Below, in pieces: positions 17,323 to 25,529 of a stretch of 64,000 nt of DNA. The notes under the pieces were generated by a model. That model did no database searches. It was not told the DNA's origin and was given only the letters and a program-made list of their open reading frames with translations. How positions within the stretch are numbered: position 1 is the first letter of the stretch; each line of letters begins with the position of its first letter. Source of the DNA: Anaerolineales bacterium (GTDB lineage Bacteria; Chloroflexota; Anaerolineae; Anaerolineales; Villigracilaceae); assembly GCA_030834895.1 (NCBI GenBank), contig JAUQXA010000060.1, positions 1-64,000 of the forward strand, read 5' to 3'. The position numbers were made by a program, and so were the translations under genes.

Positions 17323-17919
17323 CTACTGCCTGACGACCACACGACAGGGCGCGCCCGATGTCGAGACCAATCGAAGGGGCAAGACAAATATCTCTCCACT
17401 ACGTTTGACACGCATGGCGGCTTCTTCATCCACATTTTCAACAAGATATTTATCCGCCTTGGCCAAGGCGCGGTTGAAATGAAAAACATCCCGCCTGTGA
17501 ACACTGATATCGTAAACGATGACCCATACACGGCAGGGAAGCGCAAGCAATGAGTTGAAGATTTCCTCTGAGATTTTGATTCCAATATTTGATTTGAGAA
17601 ACAGGATTGGCTCGCCCTGGTAATCGAATTCGGTATTCCCGCTTCGCACAATGTCATCCAGGTCGAGTAGGAGATATTTCCCCATCAGTGCATCCACCGG
17701 TAATGCGCCAAGGCCCGCGCCGCCTTCCACAAAGTGAGAGGGGGCGTCGATGTGCGTGCCGCACTGGGTTCCAAGCGAAACGCGCGAGACCTTGTATCCC
17801 TGACTTTGCACCGAACACCAGTCTTCGATCTGCAAAGGCGGATCGGAGTATCCACTTTCGGAGTAGATATATAAATTTTCGTCGAGCGCTTTCGTCAGGT
17901 CTATAATTTCAGCAGGCAT
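17323..17919 (-). CDS. Cyclase-family metal hydrolase (kynurenine formamidase-like)
   Basis: A 198-residue protein of the PF04199 cyclase family. The metal-binding signature HxGTHxDxPxH appears as 'LGTQCGTHIDAPSHFVEGG' (about 50-66; the first His is replaced by Gln). 'VDALMGKYLLLDLDDI' follows as usual. Family members hydrolyse N-formylkynurenine, isatin or other cyclic amides. With no other tryptophan-catabolic gene nearby, the substrate is open. It lies 15 bp downstream of the MOSC gene on the same strand, probably in the purH-purB-MOSC run. Confidence 0.85.
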   Translation of the reverse strand: MPAEIIDLTKALDENLYIYSESGYSDPPLQIEDWCSVQSQGYKVSRVSLGTQCGTHIDAPSHFVEGGAGLGALPVDALMGKYLLLDLDDIVRSGNTEFDYQGEPILFLKSNIGIKISEEIFNSLLALPCRVWVIVYDISVHRRDVFHFNRALAKADKYLVENVDEEAAMRVKRSGEIFVLPLRLVSTSGAPCRVVVRQ

Positions 17920-17934
17920 ATACTTTCCGATGGA

Positions 17935-18585
17935 TTATTGTTTTTGTCCCAACAGGTTTTCGAGTTCCCTTTCCAGGTCGACACGCGAACGGATGGAGAT
18001 TGGCGCATCGAGATGCAGGCGCAGGGTTTCTTCGGTTTTATTCTTTTCATAATAGTCACGATACATTCGAGATATGGAAAGGGTTTTTCCCGTAGATTTC
18101 TCGACCCTCACCATATCGCCAACGTTGACAAATCCCTCCTTCAATACGCGGCAATACAAGCCCGGGCGTTCAGCCCGGCGGAATTTTTTCACCCACTGCG
18201 AATCTCCCATGCGTGTGGCAAAAGTCCCGCAAGGAATACGCGGAGCCGTAACTTGCAACGTCACATCACCGATGTATAGAAAATCTCCCACATTGAAATC
18301 AGCACTTGTCAGGTCACCGATTGTCAAGTTCTCGCCGAACGTGCCTGGAGATAATTCCCTACCGAGTTCTTTCGACCACCACTCGTAGTCCGCGCCGCCA
18401 TAGACATAGATTGCCTGGTCGAGGCCGCCATGATGCTTCGTATCGCAGATTGCATCGCCCTCGATGCCCATCCGTTTGATCTCGATCGCTCCAGCCGCAG
18501 GCAATTTGTAAATCCCTGTGGTCTCGACATAATCTTTTCTTTGCTGGGTTCTTTCCTGACCGATATTGATACTGGTAATTTTCAT
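17935..18585 (-). CDS. MOSC domain protein
   Basis: 216 residues. A start at 18585 (MKITSINIG) is preferred over one 14 codons upstream because it overlaps the purB stop as ATGA and has AGAGG upstream. The MOSC core includes 'GIEGDAICDTKHHGGLDQAIYVYGGADYEWW', 'PGTFGENLT', and the sulfur-carrying Cys in 'APRIPCGTFATRMG'. The length and C-terminal helix match YiiM-type proteins. Family members handle molybdenum cofactor sulfur or reduce N-hydroxylated compounds. Association with purB suggests protection from base analogues, but this is inference. Confidence 0.9.
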   Translation of the reverse strand: MKITSINIGQERTQQRKDYVETTGIYKLPAAGAIEIKRMGIEGDAICDTKHHGGLDQAIYVYGGADYEWWSKELGRELSPGTFGENLTIGDLTSADFNVGDFLYIGDVTLQVTAPRIPCGTFATRMGDSQWVKKFRRAERPGLYCRVLKEGFVNVGDMVRVEKSTGKTLSISRMYRDYYEKNKTEETLRLHLDAPISIRSRVDLERELENLLGQKQ

Positions 18586-19964
18586 TTGAACCTCTGATTT
18601 GAAAATTGCCCAATTACCATGTCGCACAACTCAAGGGCAAGACCGAGGTAGGTCTCTGGTGTAAGGGATTTCAACTTCGCCCGTGTCTGATCATCGACAT
18701 TCAAATTTTCCAACCAGGATTGATAATCAGTTTCGGTGAGGATACGTCCGCGAGTTTGGGCTTTGAGCGTCTCATAGGCATCGCTGCGCCCCGCCGCGCG
18801 GAGGATGGTCTGCGCGCCCTCGGAGACCACTTCCCAGTGGGCGTTCAACTCAGCTCGGATTTTTTCTTCATTCGCGGTGATGCGCTTCATGCCGCGCATG
18901 AAGTTGGTCCACGCCAGTAGCGTGTGACCGAGCGCTACACCAAACGTGCGGCGGACAGTGGAGTCGGACAGGTCGCGCTGCAGGCGCGAGACGCTCAACT
19001 TTTGGGCATAGTGCGTGAAGAGGGCATTGGCAATGCCGAGGTTGCCTTCGGCGTTTTCAAAGTCAATCGGGTTGACCTTCTGCGGCATGGTGGACGAACC
19101 GACTTCGCCTTCCACTACTGCCTGTTTGAGATAGTCATCGCTGATGTAGCGCCAGATGTCCTGCGAGAAGTCGATCAGAATGGTGTTGAACATCCGCACC
19201 GAGTCAAAATAGCGCAACCAGTTATCGTAGGGCAAAATTTGGGTGGTGACGAGGTTGGGTTGCAGGTCGTAGGCTTGGATGAAGTTTTTGCTGAAGGCGA
19301 GCCAGTCGGTTTGCGGGAAGGCGGCTTGCAGGGCATTGAAATTCCCAACTGCACCTGTCAACTTGGATTCGAATTGATGGGCGGAAATTTCATCACGTGA
19401 CTTTTTCAGCCGCGAGAGGAAAACGGCAAATTCCCTGCCGAGCGTGGTCGGGACGGCGGGTTGTCCATGCGTGCGCGCCAGCATGGGCAGGGCGCGGTGC
19501 TTTTGGACAAAACCCAAAACGTGAGCGAGCAAATCATCCAGCACGGGGAGCAGGACAGAATCGCGCGAGTCTCGCAGGGACAAAGCTTGGGCGATGTTGT
19601 TCACGTCTTCGGAGGTCAGGCCAAAGTGCAGCCATGAAAGCAAGTCATTTAACGATGCATCGCCCAACTTCTCGCGTAGAAAATATTCGATGGCTTTCAC
19701 ATCGTGACGGGTCTGTTTCTCGAAGGCACGGATGGACTCCGCATCGGCGAGGGTTAAATTCTTCCACAGGGATTCCAACAATGCGGACTCGGATTCGCTC
19801 AAAGGGCGAATCAACCCGATTTTGGAAAGACCAGCCAACAGGTCGAGTTCCACGCGGACTCGGTCACGGTGATAGGCAAACTCGGAGAAAAAATCCCGCA
19901 GAGGGAAAGTCGCTTCGGCGTAGCGTCCATCCAGGGGGGAAAGAAGCAGGAAGGGTGAATCCAT
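18582..19964 (-). CDS. purB: Adenylosuccinate lyase
   Basis: A 460-residue fumarase/aspartase-superfamily enzyme. The signature 'GSSTMPQKVNPIDFENAEG' lies around 285-300 with the catalytic Ser loop; 'TSEDVNNIAQALSLRD' and 'ARTHGQPAVPTTLG' are the substrate-binding segments. The length and the 'SPLDGRYA' N-terminus match bacterial PurB of the E. coli-like type. It splits succinyl-AMP and SAICAR in purine synthesis. It starts 1 bp after the IMP cyclohydrolase stop and overlaps the MOSC gene by 4 bp, so the three are translated together. Confidence 0.96.
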   Translation of the reverse strand: MDSPFLLLSPLDGRYAEATFPLRDFFSEFAYHRDRVRVELDLLAGLSKIGLIRPLSESESALLESLWKNLTLADAESIRAFEKQTRHDVKAIEYFLREKLGDASLNDLLSWLHFGLTSEDVNNIAQALSLRDSRDSVLLPVLDDLLAHVLGFVQKHRALPMLARTHGQPAVPTTLGREFAVFLSRLKKSRDEISAHQFESKLTGAVGNFNALQAAFPQTDWLAFSKNFIQAYDLQPNLVTTQILPYDNWLRYFDSVRMFNTILIDFSQDIWRYISDDYLKQAVVEGEVGSSTMPQKVNPIDFENAEGNLGIANALFTHYAQKLSVSRLQRDLSDSTVRRTFGVALGHTLLAWTNFMRGMKRITANEEKIRAELNAHWEVVSEGAQTILRAAGRSDAYETLKAQTRGRILTETDYQSWLENLNVDDQTRAKLKSLTPETYLGLALELCDMVIGQFSNQRFK

Positions 19965-19965
19965 T

Positions 19966-20535
19966 TTACCTGCTCAGATAATCTGAAATTATCTTGTCGT
20001 AACGCGTAGTGATTTGAAAACCTTTGACCGCCAGACGTTTGCGCATGGCAAAGGATGCTTTGTCATGTTGAAGCGCTTCCAGCACACCCGCGTAATCGGC
20101 GGGGTCGCAGACGAGGATGACACGCTCGTGGTTCTTCGCCGCCGCGCGAATGAGCGTGACGCCGCCGATATCAATATTCTCAATAATTTCTTCGTAGGTG
20201 GAGTTCGGCTTGAATATCGTCTCTTCAAACGGGTAGAGATTGACGACGACAAGGTCAATGTAATCCCAGCCGAGGGCAAGCAGTTCGTTGTGGTCAGCTT
20301 CAGTGGGACGGGCGAGCAATCCGCCATGGATGGCGGGATGCAGGGTCTTGACGCGTCCGCCCAGGATTTCAGATGACTTGGTGTACGCCGCAACTTCGGT
20401 CACTTTGATTTGATGTTCGCGCAAGAGTTTGGCTGTGCCGCCGGAGGCAAGCAAAGTCCAGCCTAGGGCGGAGAGACCCTGGGCAAAGTCAACCAGACCG
20501 GATTTGTCGTGAACGGAAAGAATGGCAACAGGCAT
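19966..20535 (-). CDS. purH: Stand-alone IMP cyclohydrolase domain of PurH
   Basis: 189 residues, starting at ATG 20535 (MPVAILSVHDKSG) with AAAAGGAA upstream; a longer form from 20580 is unlikely. The MGS-like fold shows 'SVHDKSGLVDFAQGL', 'LASGGTAKLL', 'SSEILGGRVKTLHPAIHGGLLAR' and 'NIDIGGVTLIRAAAKNHERV', all hallmark IMP cyclohydrolase segments. It ends at 'RYDKIISDYLSR', just where bifunctional PurH continues into the AICAR formyltransferase half, which is absent here. The domain closes FAICAR to IMP. The transformylase step must be encoded elsewhere or by another enzyme. Confidence 0.92.
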   Translation of the reverse strand: MPVAILSVHDKSGLVDFAQGLSALGWTLLASGGTAKLLREHQIKVTEVAAYTKSSEILGGRVKTLHPAIHGGLLARPTEADHNELLALGWDYIDLVVVNLYPFEETIFKPNSTYEEIIENIDIGGVTLIRAAAKNHERVILVCDPADYAGVLEALQHDKASFAMRKRLAVKGFQITTRYDKIISDYLSR

Positions 20536-20595
20536 GGGATTCCTTTTCAGGCTGGTAACCTCGACACCGCCAATTATCAAATTTTCAATTGGCAG

Positions 20596-23500
20596 CTATG
20601 GAAGAACTTCATAAATCGTTGTATCGGACTCGTGATACACAGCCTTCCAGTATTTGCCTTCATATTCTTTGAATTTGGCAAGCCCATCCACCATGGGATT
20701 CAGGGGAGGGTATATTGCGCGTTCCAATTCACCGACAATAATGTATTTGACCTGATATTTTTTGAGGAAGGAAAGCGTGACGTCAATGTCCGGTGTGGTA
20801 TAGAACATGCCAATTTCGGAGACGCGGTTGAAGACAGTGGCGTTCGCCAGTAAAGCGCGCTGCTGGCGCTGATGCCAGTTCCAGCCGACAACGCCGGGCA
20901 GACCGGTGTAGACTGTAAACCGTGTGCACCAGCGGTATTCAGTGCAATTGGCTTCGACAATGACAGGCGACCCCTTCACATTGTCCTGCATCCAGCGGAT
21001 GGCGCGGTAGTCGTGACTCAATTGTATGTATTGCCCTTCAAAATGCTTGGAATAATTCATGAAGGTCATGCCATCGAGCGTACGTGGGGCGGCATCTCTA
21101 AACCGGTCGCTGATCTTGTCCGTTGTGGCGGTGACAGTATACATGAATGCGCCGGCCAACAGGAGATACAACCCAACCTGATAAATCGTCCGCCAGCGTA
21201 AATTCCAAAACGGGAATTCATCCAACAGCCAACCAAAAGCCGCTCCTGTACTGACTGCAAAGAGCATCCACACCTGAAGGTAAAGCTTGAAGATGGTATT
21301 CATACGCCCGATGTCACCGCGCAGGGCAATGACTTCCACGGCCAGGGTCAGGGCCAGTCCTGTGCCGATCATCAGCAAAACACCGCGCTTGACCCCGGGC
21401 ATGTGCGGGCGCAGGAGAAGCAACCCCGCGATGACTGCAAGCGGCAGGGCAATCAGGGCTACCCGCACGCCATCCATGAGGAGGAAAATGAACAAGGCAA
21501 GGACAGCCGCCAGACCAAGCTCGATTCCAAGCTGATAGGGAGCCAGCCGCTTTAAGTGAGAAACAGGCGTGGCCGCCATCCACTCACGCACTTCCCAGAT
21601 AAGCCAGAAGGCGATGACAAACAGGAACAACCCCCAATGCGTGAAGTAGGATGACAGTGGTGTGCGCGATGCAGTCCACGGGTCAATGCTGTTGTAAGCC
21701 TGCCCAAACCAGCGGTCGAACGGCGAATACATCAGTGAGCCAACTACATACAAGCCGACGACAAAGGCAAGCGAGAACAAGGCACATCCAAGCCAATTGG
21801 GAAGTTTGAAACGATTCTTCCATTCAAAGTGACGGTTGATGGCGTAGATCACGGCAAGCGCCGAGAAAGGAAAGAAGGTGTACAAATCCCAGGTGTTGGT
21901 GGGTTTCAATGCGCCGATCATCAACCCGCCTACGGCAAATGCGGCAATCCATTCGGCGCGGCTCATCTTTGCATGTGACTTGATGAAGGCAACCGCCCAG
22001 GCAATGATAAGCAAAGTCAACGGCATGACCAGCATGTGTGCGTGCAGGTCGCTGTAAAGCAGGGTAAAAAGCGGAAACTCCGTGATTTCATTGCCGGGTC
22101 CTGCCGGAATGACACGGCTGGGGTGCCAATACCAATCCCCGCGGCCGATGGGAAGAGTCATGCCCTCGAACAAAAGCCCAATGCCTTTGAAGGCCCAGGT
22201 CCATTTTTCAATGAAAGTGGCATCCGCGGGGACGTTTCCCCCTGGCGCGGACATCCGTTGCAGGGCGCGGAATATTACCTGTATCGCACCTTGATTCCCC
22301 AGCAGGATTGCCAATGTCGAAGCGGCGAGTCCAGAAGTCAGGGCAGTGGGGTCAATCCCACGGCTTGAATCCTCATCCTTAACCACCAGATTCCAGGCTA
22401 CGGTAAAGGCGCCAATTGCAATCATCGCAAACCAGGTCGGCAGGATAAAGTTATAGGCAATCGAAGGCACAATGCCGAGTAGTTTCACCGGCGTGCCCGC
22501 CAGGACAAGACCATAATAGTAATAATTAATGTATCCGCCTGCAAACCATGGGTCATACGGCGGGAAGCTGGTACTCTTCAGGACTGCGTTGAAGTACGAA
22601 AAGTCCATCGGTCTTTCGCCGCCCCTGGCCGGATGCCACATGTCGGAGTTACCGAGGCGGATCAGCAGATCGATCAGGAAGAAGACGAGGAAGATAATTT
22701 CAACCAGAACGAAGAACCGGCGATTGGCATTCCATTCCGCTTTGAACTGGTTTCTGCGAACGAACCACAACCCGAAGCCTGCCAGCACGATCAGGGCAAG
22801 TATCACCCCGATGTTGGTTCGGGTATACGGTACGCCAATCGAACCGCCCATCCACGAAATCCATGCCAACAGGAGGATGCCTACAATACGGCTGAGGGGA
22901 TAACCATACTGACGTAGCCCAGCAAACGCCAAACGTGTAATTGGATAGGTAACAAGCCCCAACAGAAAGATAAAGCCATACCAAATGATAACGCCCAAGG
23001 CGGGGTATTTATTTTGCAGCCAGTCATAATCGAACAATTCGGACCAGGTACCGCCAGCGCGCTGTGACGCGAGTTTGTCAGGGGAAAGGAGCAGACTCTT
23101 ATAATCGTCAACTTGTTTTGGCAGCAGGCGAACAGCATTGGTCAAATCCACCGTACTAAGCGAAGCCGCGAGTTCTCCCACGTTGAACTCATCCGTCTTT
23201 TGGAAGATCATCACCTTGGGATGGTCGTAAAACGTGAAGGCTTCCTCGGCGGACTGGTCGTTGATGACCAGATTCCCAAACGTCGGGTAGGACTCGAAGA
23301 CCTGCACAAGTTCAAATCCCAGCCTGCCTTTGTATTGACCGGGCTGCGCCGTCTCGTAACATTCGATAATATCAGCCTCCCGCGGACAACCAAGCAGTTC
23401 ACGATAATAGTACGTTGTCAGCGGGTAGCGCTCGGGGATGCGGGTGATCTGCGCGTATTGATGGTTTGTGGGGATGACGATGTAATCCGACGCATCGAGA

Positions 23501-25473
23501 ATTTTGATGAAACGGCTGAGTTTTTCGGTATTGTCGTCCCAGTAAACCTGCAAGGTCAGGTCACCGGGATAGATTCCACCGTAGGCGTCGTAGCCGTCAA
23601 TGCGAAATGGCAGACCCCAATCGTAGTTGGACTCATTGGCAATCGAGGCGCCCGCCAGGGTTAAGCCGTTGCCAAGGGTTTGGATTTGCAAATAATACAA
23701 TTGCCCCGCGATGAGCGGGATGGGCTTGTCGAAGGTAAACTCGACGGAAGGTCCGCGTGAATCATCGACAGACTCGAAATCCACAACCGCCGCGGCAATC
23801 CCCAGTGGGGTATCGGGTGCAAATGCAGTATGCAAACTTATCACAATGGTCGAAGGTGACGCGGAATCCATTGCATGAGCAAAGACCACCTCGGAGATTT
23901 GTCCACTATATCTGGGGACAAAAGTGAGGGTATAAGGTGCGCCGGGAGGAATCTGCATCCCAGTGGAGATGGGTAAAGGCTGGTTATATACGCCGGAGCC
24001 GACAGTTTCAATCAGCAGGTTGACAGGACCCGGCACGTTTTGGAAGATCCAGCGCGAAGCCGCAATACGCGGTTCATCCCGCATGTAAATGCTTTGGAAG
24101 GCAAATGCCCAGACGGTGGTGGAAATCAGGACGACGACACCAATCAAAGCCGCGACAATGGACGACAGACGGTGGACGATAGCCAACGGTTTGCCATCTG
24201 CGGCCTTTTTCCCAAATTCAAATAAGAACCACGCCGCCATCATCGCCAGGAGCGGATAGATCGGCAACTGGTAGCGCATGGTGGGATTGAATTGAAGCGA
24301 CTGCCAGATAAAGTAAAACGCGGTCCAACCCCACAGAAGAAGATGACGCAACTCGCCCTTGAAGATACGCCAACCCATGAGCAGGAAGCCCGCCCAGGCG
24401 AGAATGCCCAGCGGAAGTCCGAGTCCCCATATTGTTAGATTTTCAAAGGAATAAAAATGTGAACGGCGCGCCCATTGCAAATTCCAGGGCAGGTCAGAGC
24501 CATTGGCTTGTCTGCGCTGCTCCATGATGTTCGATATCCACTGGACGTTAAGTCCCAGCCCATCGAAGGCATAAGGCTGAAAGATGCGGAAGGAAAGCAG
24601 TGCTGCAAGCCCGCCGGTGACAAGGAAGACAGTGATCAGTGACCAGTAATCAGAAGAAAGTGACCGATCGTCAGCATTCAACAGGTTAGTCTTGCGGTCA
24701 TGGATAAAGTAACGAATTGCAAAAGCCCCGGGCAGTATCAGCGCCAGTGCCGCCGCGTTGATCTTGGATGCCATCGCCATGCCGAGCATCCAACCAAAAC
24801 CAATGCTGAACCAGAGGAGGGGATTGCCGAGGAAGTGTTTAACCCGAATCGGCAGTTCCCAATCTGTCTTTCTGCGATAGTTGACGATTTCCACGGCAAA
24901 ATAGATTGCCAAGAACATGAAGAGGTTGACGTACAGGTCGGTGGTGAAGAAATGAGACTGCTGAATCTGCATCACCGTCAGCGAGGAGAAGGTCGCCGCA
25001 AAAAGGGCAATCCGCCGCCCGTACAAATTGGAAACAATCAGGTAAAGCACGAAGATAGTGAACAGGTCGACCAACGCGGACATCTGCCGCGCAAAAAGTT
25101 TCAAAGAGCCCAGGTCGTCCATCCCGAATGCTTCCGCCGAAACACGGAGCAGCGTTATCGGGAGGTTGCCATACACGAAGAAGGCATATCCGCGGTTATA
25201 TGGGTTGAGGGGCGACTCCGCAGTGTCGAAATACTCAAGAGGATTGATCCAGCGTTTTTGGTCTTCAGGACAAATCTGAATGGGAGCATTTTGAATATCG
25301 CAAGTGTGCGCATTCAAGCTGCTCAACACGCCACTCAAGAACAATTCATCAGGATGCTGGTGATAACCCTCTCCCCAGTCTGATCCGGCAAAACGCAAAT
25401 ACCCCGCCAGGAGCAGGACAAGAATAAAAAGTAAATCGTAAAGCCAGGCACGCTTTTCTATTTTGTTTTCCAT
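20596..25473 (-). CDS. Giant GT39-like / DUF2298 (Chlor_Arch_YYY) membrane protein
   Basis: A 1625-residue, two-part polytopic protein. Residues ~1-820 are a PMT/ArnT-like GT-C glycosyltransferase: ~12 TM helices, early acidic motif 'HQHPDELFLSG', and a large extracytoplasmic beta-rich insert (about 470-770). Residues ~830-1620 are the DUF2298 domain with its namesake 'AGGYINYYYYGLVLAG'. I start at ATG 25473 (MENKIEKRAWLYDLL). A TAATG-coupled start at 25530 would add 19 residues encoded by a palindromic repeat. Two stretches (24158-24185, 24630-24657) are 7-bp repeat arrays read in frame. Context is a glycan block; it probably transfers or handles lipid-linked sugars at the outer face of the membrane. 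Confidence 0.88.
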   Translation of the reverse strand: MENKIEKRAWLYDLLFILVLLLAGYLRFAGSDWGEGYHQHPDELFLSGVLSSLNAHTCDIQNAPIQICPEDQKRWINPLEYFDTAESPLNPYNRGYAFFVYGNLPITLLRVSAEAFGMDDLGSLKLFARQMSALVDLFTIFVLYLIVSNLYGRRIALFAATFSSLTVMQIQQSHFFTTDLYVNLFMFLAIYFAVEIVNYRRKTDWELPIRVKHFLGNPLLWFSIGFGWMLGMAMASKINAAALALILPGAFAIRYFIHDRKTNLLNADDRSLSSDYWSLITVFLVTGGLAALLSFRIFQPYAFDGLGLNVQWISNIMEQRRQANGSDLPWNLQWARRSHFYSFENLTIWGLGLPLGILAWAGFLLMGWRIFKGELRHLLLWGWTAFYFIWQSLQFNPTMRYQLPIYPLLAMMAAWFLFEFGKKAADGKPLAIVHRLSSIVAALIGVVVLISTTVWAFAFQSIYMRDEPRIAASRWIFQNVPGPVNLLIETVGSGVYNQPLPISTGMQIPPGAPYTLTFVPRYSGQISEVVFAHAMDSASPSTIVISLHTAFAPDTPLGIAAAVVDFESVDDSRGPSVEFTFDKPIPLIAGQLYYLQIQTLGNGLTLAGASIANESNYDWGLPFRIDGYDAYGGIYPGDLTLQVYWDDNTEKLSRFIKILDASDYIVIPTNHQYAQITRIPERYPLTTYYYRELLGCPREADIIECYETAQPGQYKGRLGFELVQVFESYPTFGNLVINDQSAEEAFTFYDHPKVMIFQKTDEFNVGELAASLSTVDLTNAVRLLPKQVDDYKSLLLSPDKLASQRAGGTWSELFDYDWLQNKYPALGVIIWYGFIFLLGLVTYPITRLAFAGLRQYGYPLSRIVGILLLAWISWMGGSIGVPYTRTNIGVILALIVLAGFGLWFVRRNQFKAEWNANRRFFVLVEIIFLVFFLIDLLIRLGNSDMWHPARGGERPMDFSYFNAVLKSTSFPPYDPWFAGGYINYYYYGLVLAGTPVKLLGIVPSIAYNFILPTWFAMIAIGAFTVAWNLVVKDEDSSRGIDPTALTSGLAASTLAILLGNQGAIQVIFRALQRMSAPGGNVPADATFIEKWTWAFKGIGLLFEGMTLPIGRGDWYWHPSRVIPAGPGNEITEFPLFTLLYSDLHAHMLVMPLTLLIIAWAVAFIKSHAKMSRAEWIAAFAVGGLMIGALKPTNTWDLYTFFPFSALAVIYAINRHFEWKNRFKLPNWLGCALFSLAFVVGLYVVGSLMYSPFDRWFGQAYNSIDPWTASRTPLSSYFTHWGLFLFVIAFWLIWEVREWMAATPVSHLKRLAPYQLGIELGLAAVLALFIFLLMDGVRVALIALPLAVIAGLLLLRPHMPGVKRGVLLMIGTGLALTLAVEVIALRGDIGRMNTIFKLYLQVWMLFAVSTGAAFGWLLDEFPFWNLRWRTIYQVGLYLLLAGAFMYTVTATTDKISDRFRDAAPRTLDGMTFMNYSKHFEGQYIQLSHDYRAIRWMQDNVKGSPVIVEANCTEYRWCTRFTVYTGLPGVVGWNWHQRQQRALLANATVFNRVSEIGMFYTTPDIDVTLSFLKKYQVKYIIVGELERAIYPPLNPMVDGLAKFKEYEGKYWKAVYHESDTTIYEVLP
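24158..24185. repeat. 7-bp repeat array inside the DUF2298 gene
   Basis: Units ATGGACG, ACAGACG, GTGGACG, ATAGCCA follow each other with exact 7-bp period. On the minus strand they encode part of 'AIVHRLSSIVAAL' in a TM segment. The same unit type occurs at 40391-40439 in acnA and between genes at 48085-48110. Confidence 0.6.
24630..24657. repeat. Second 7-bp repeat array inside the DUF2298 gene
   Basis: Units CAGTGAT, CAGTGAC, CAGTAAT, CAGAAGA run at 7-bp period. They encode 'SLSSDYWSLITVF' on the minus strand, just before a TM helix. The gene stays open through it. Confidence 0.6.
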
Positions 25474-25492
25474 ATTGTTCAAAAACTCACCA

Positions 25493-25525
25493 AGGCTTCG
25501 GAAATCTTGTAGATTTCCGAAGCCT
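25493..25525. repeat. 15-bp-stem palindrome between the two large glycosyltransferase genes
   Basis: AGGCTTCGGAAATCT, a 3-nt loop, and its exact complement. The geometry (15 + 3 + 15) is the same as the palindrome inside acnA at 42081-42113. It lies between the GT39 stop (25530) and the preferred DUF2298 start (25473). It may attenuate transcription or stabilise mRNA; on the minus strand a GAGTTTTT run follows after a few bases. Confidence 0.75.
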
Positions 25526-25529
25526 GACA

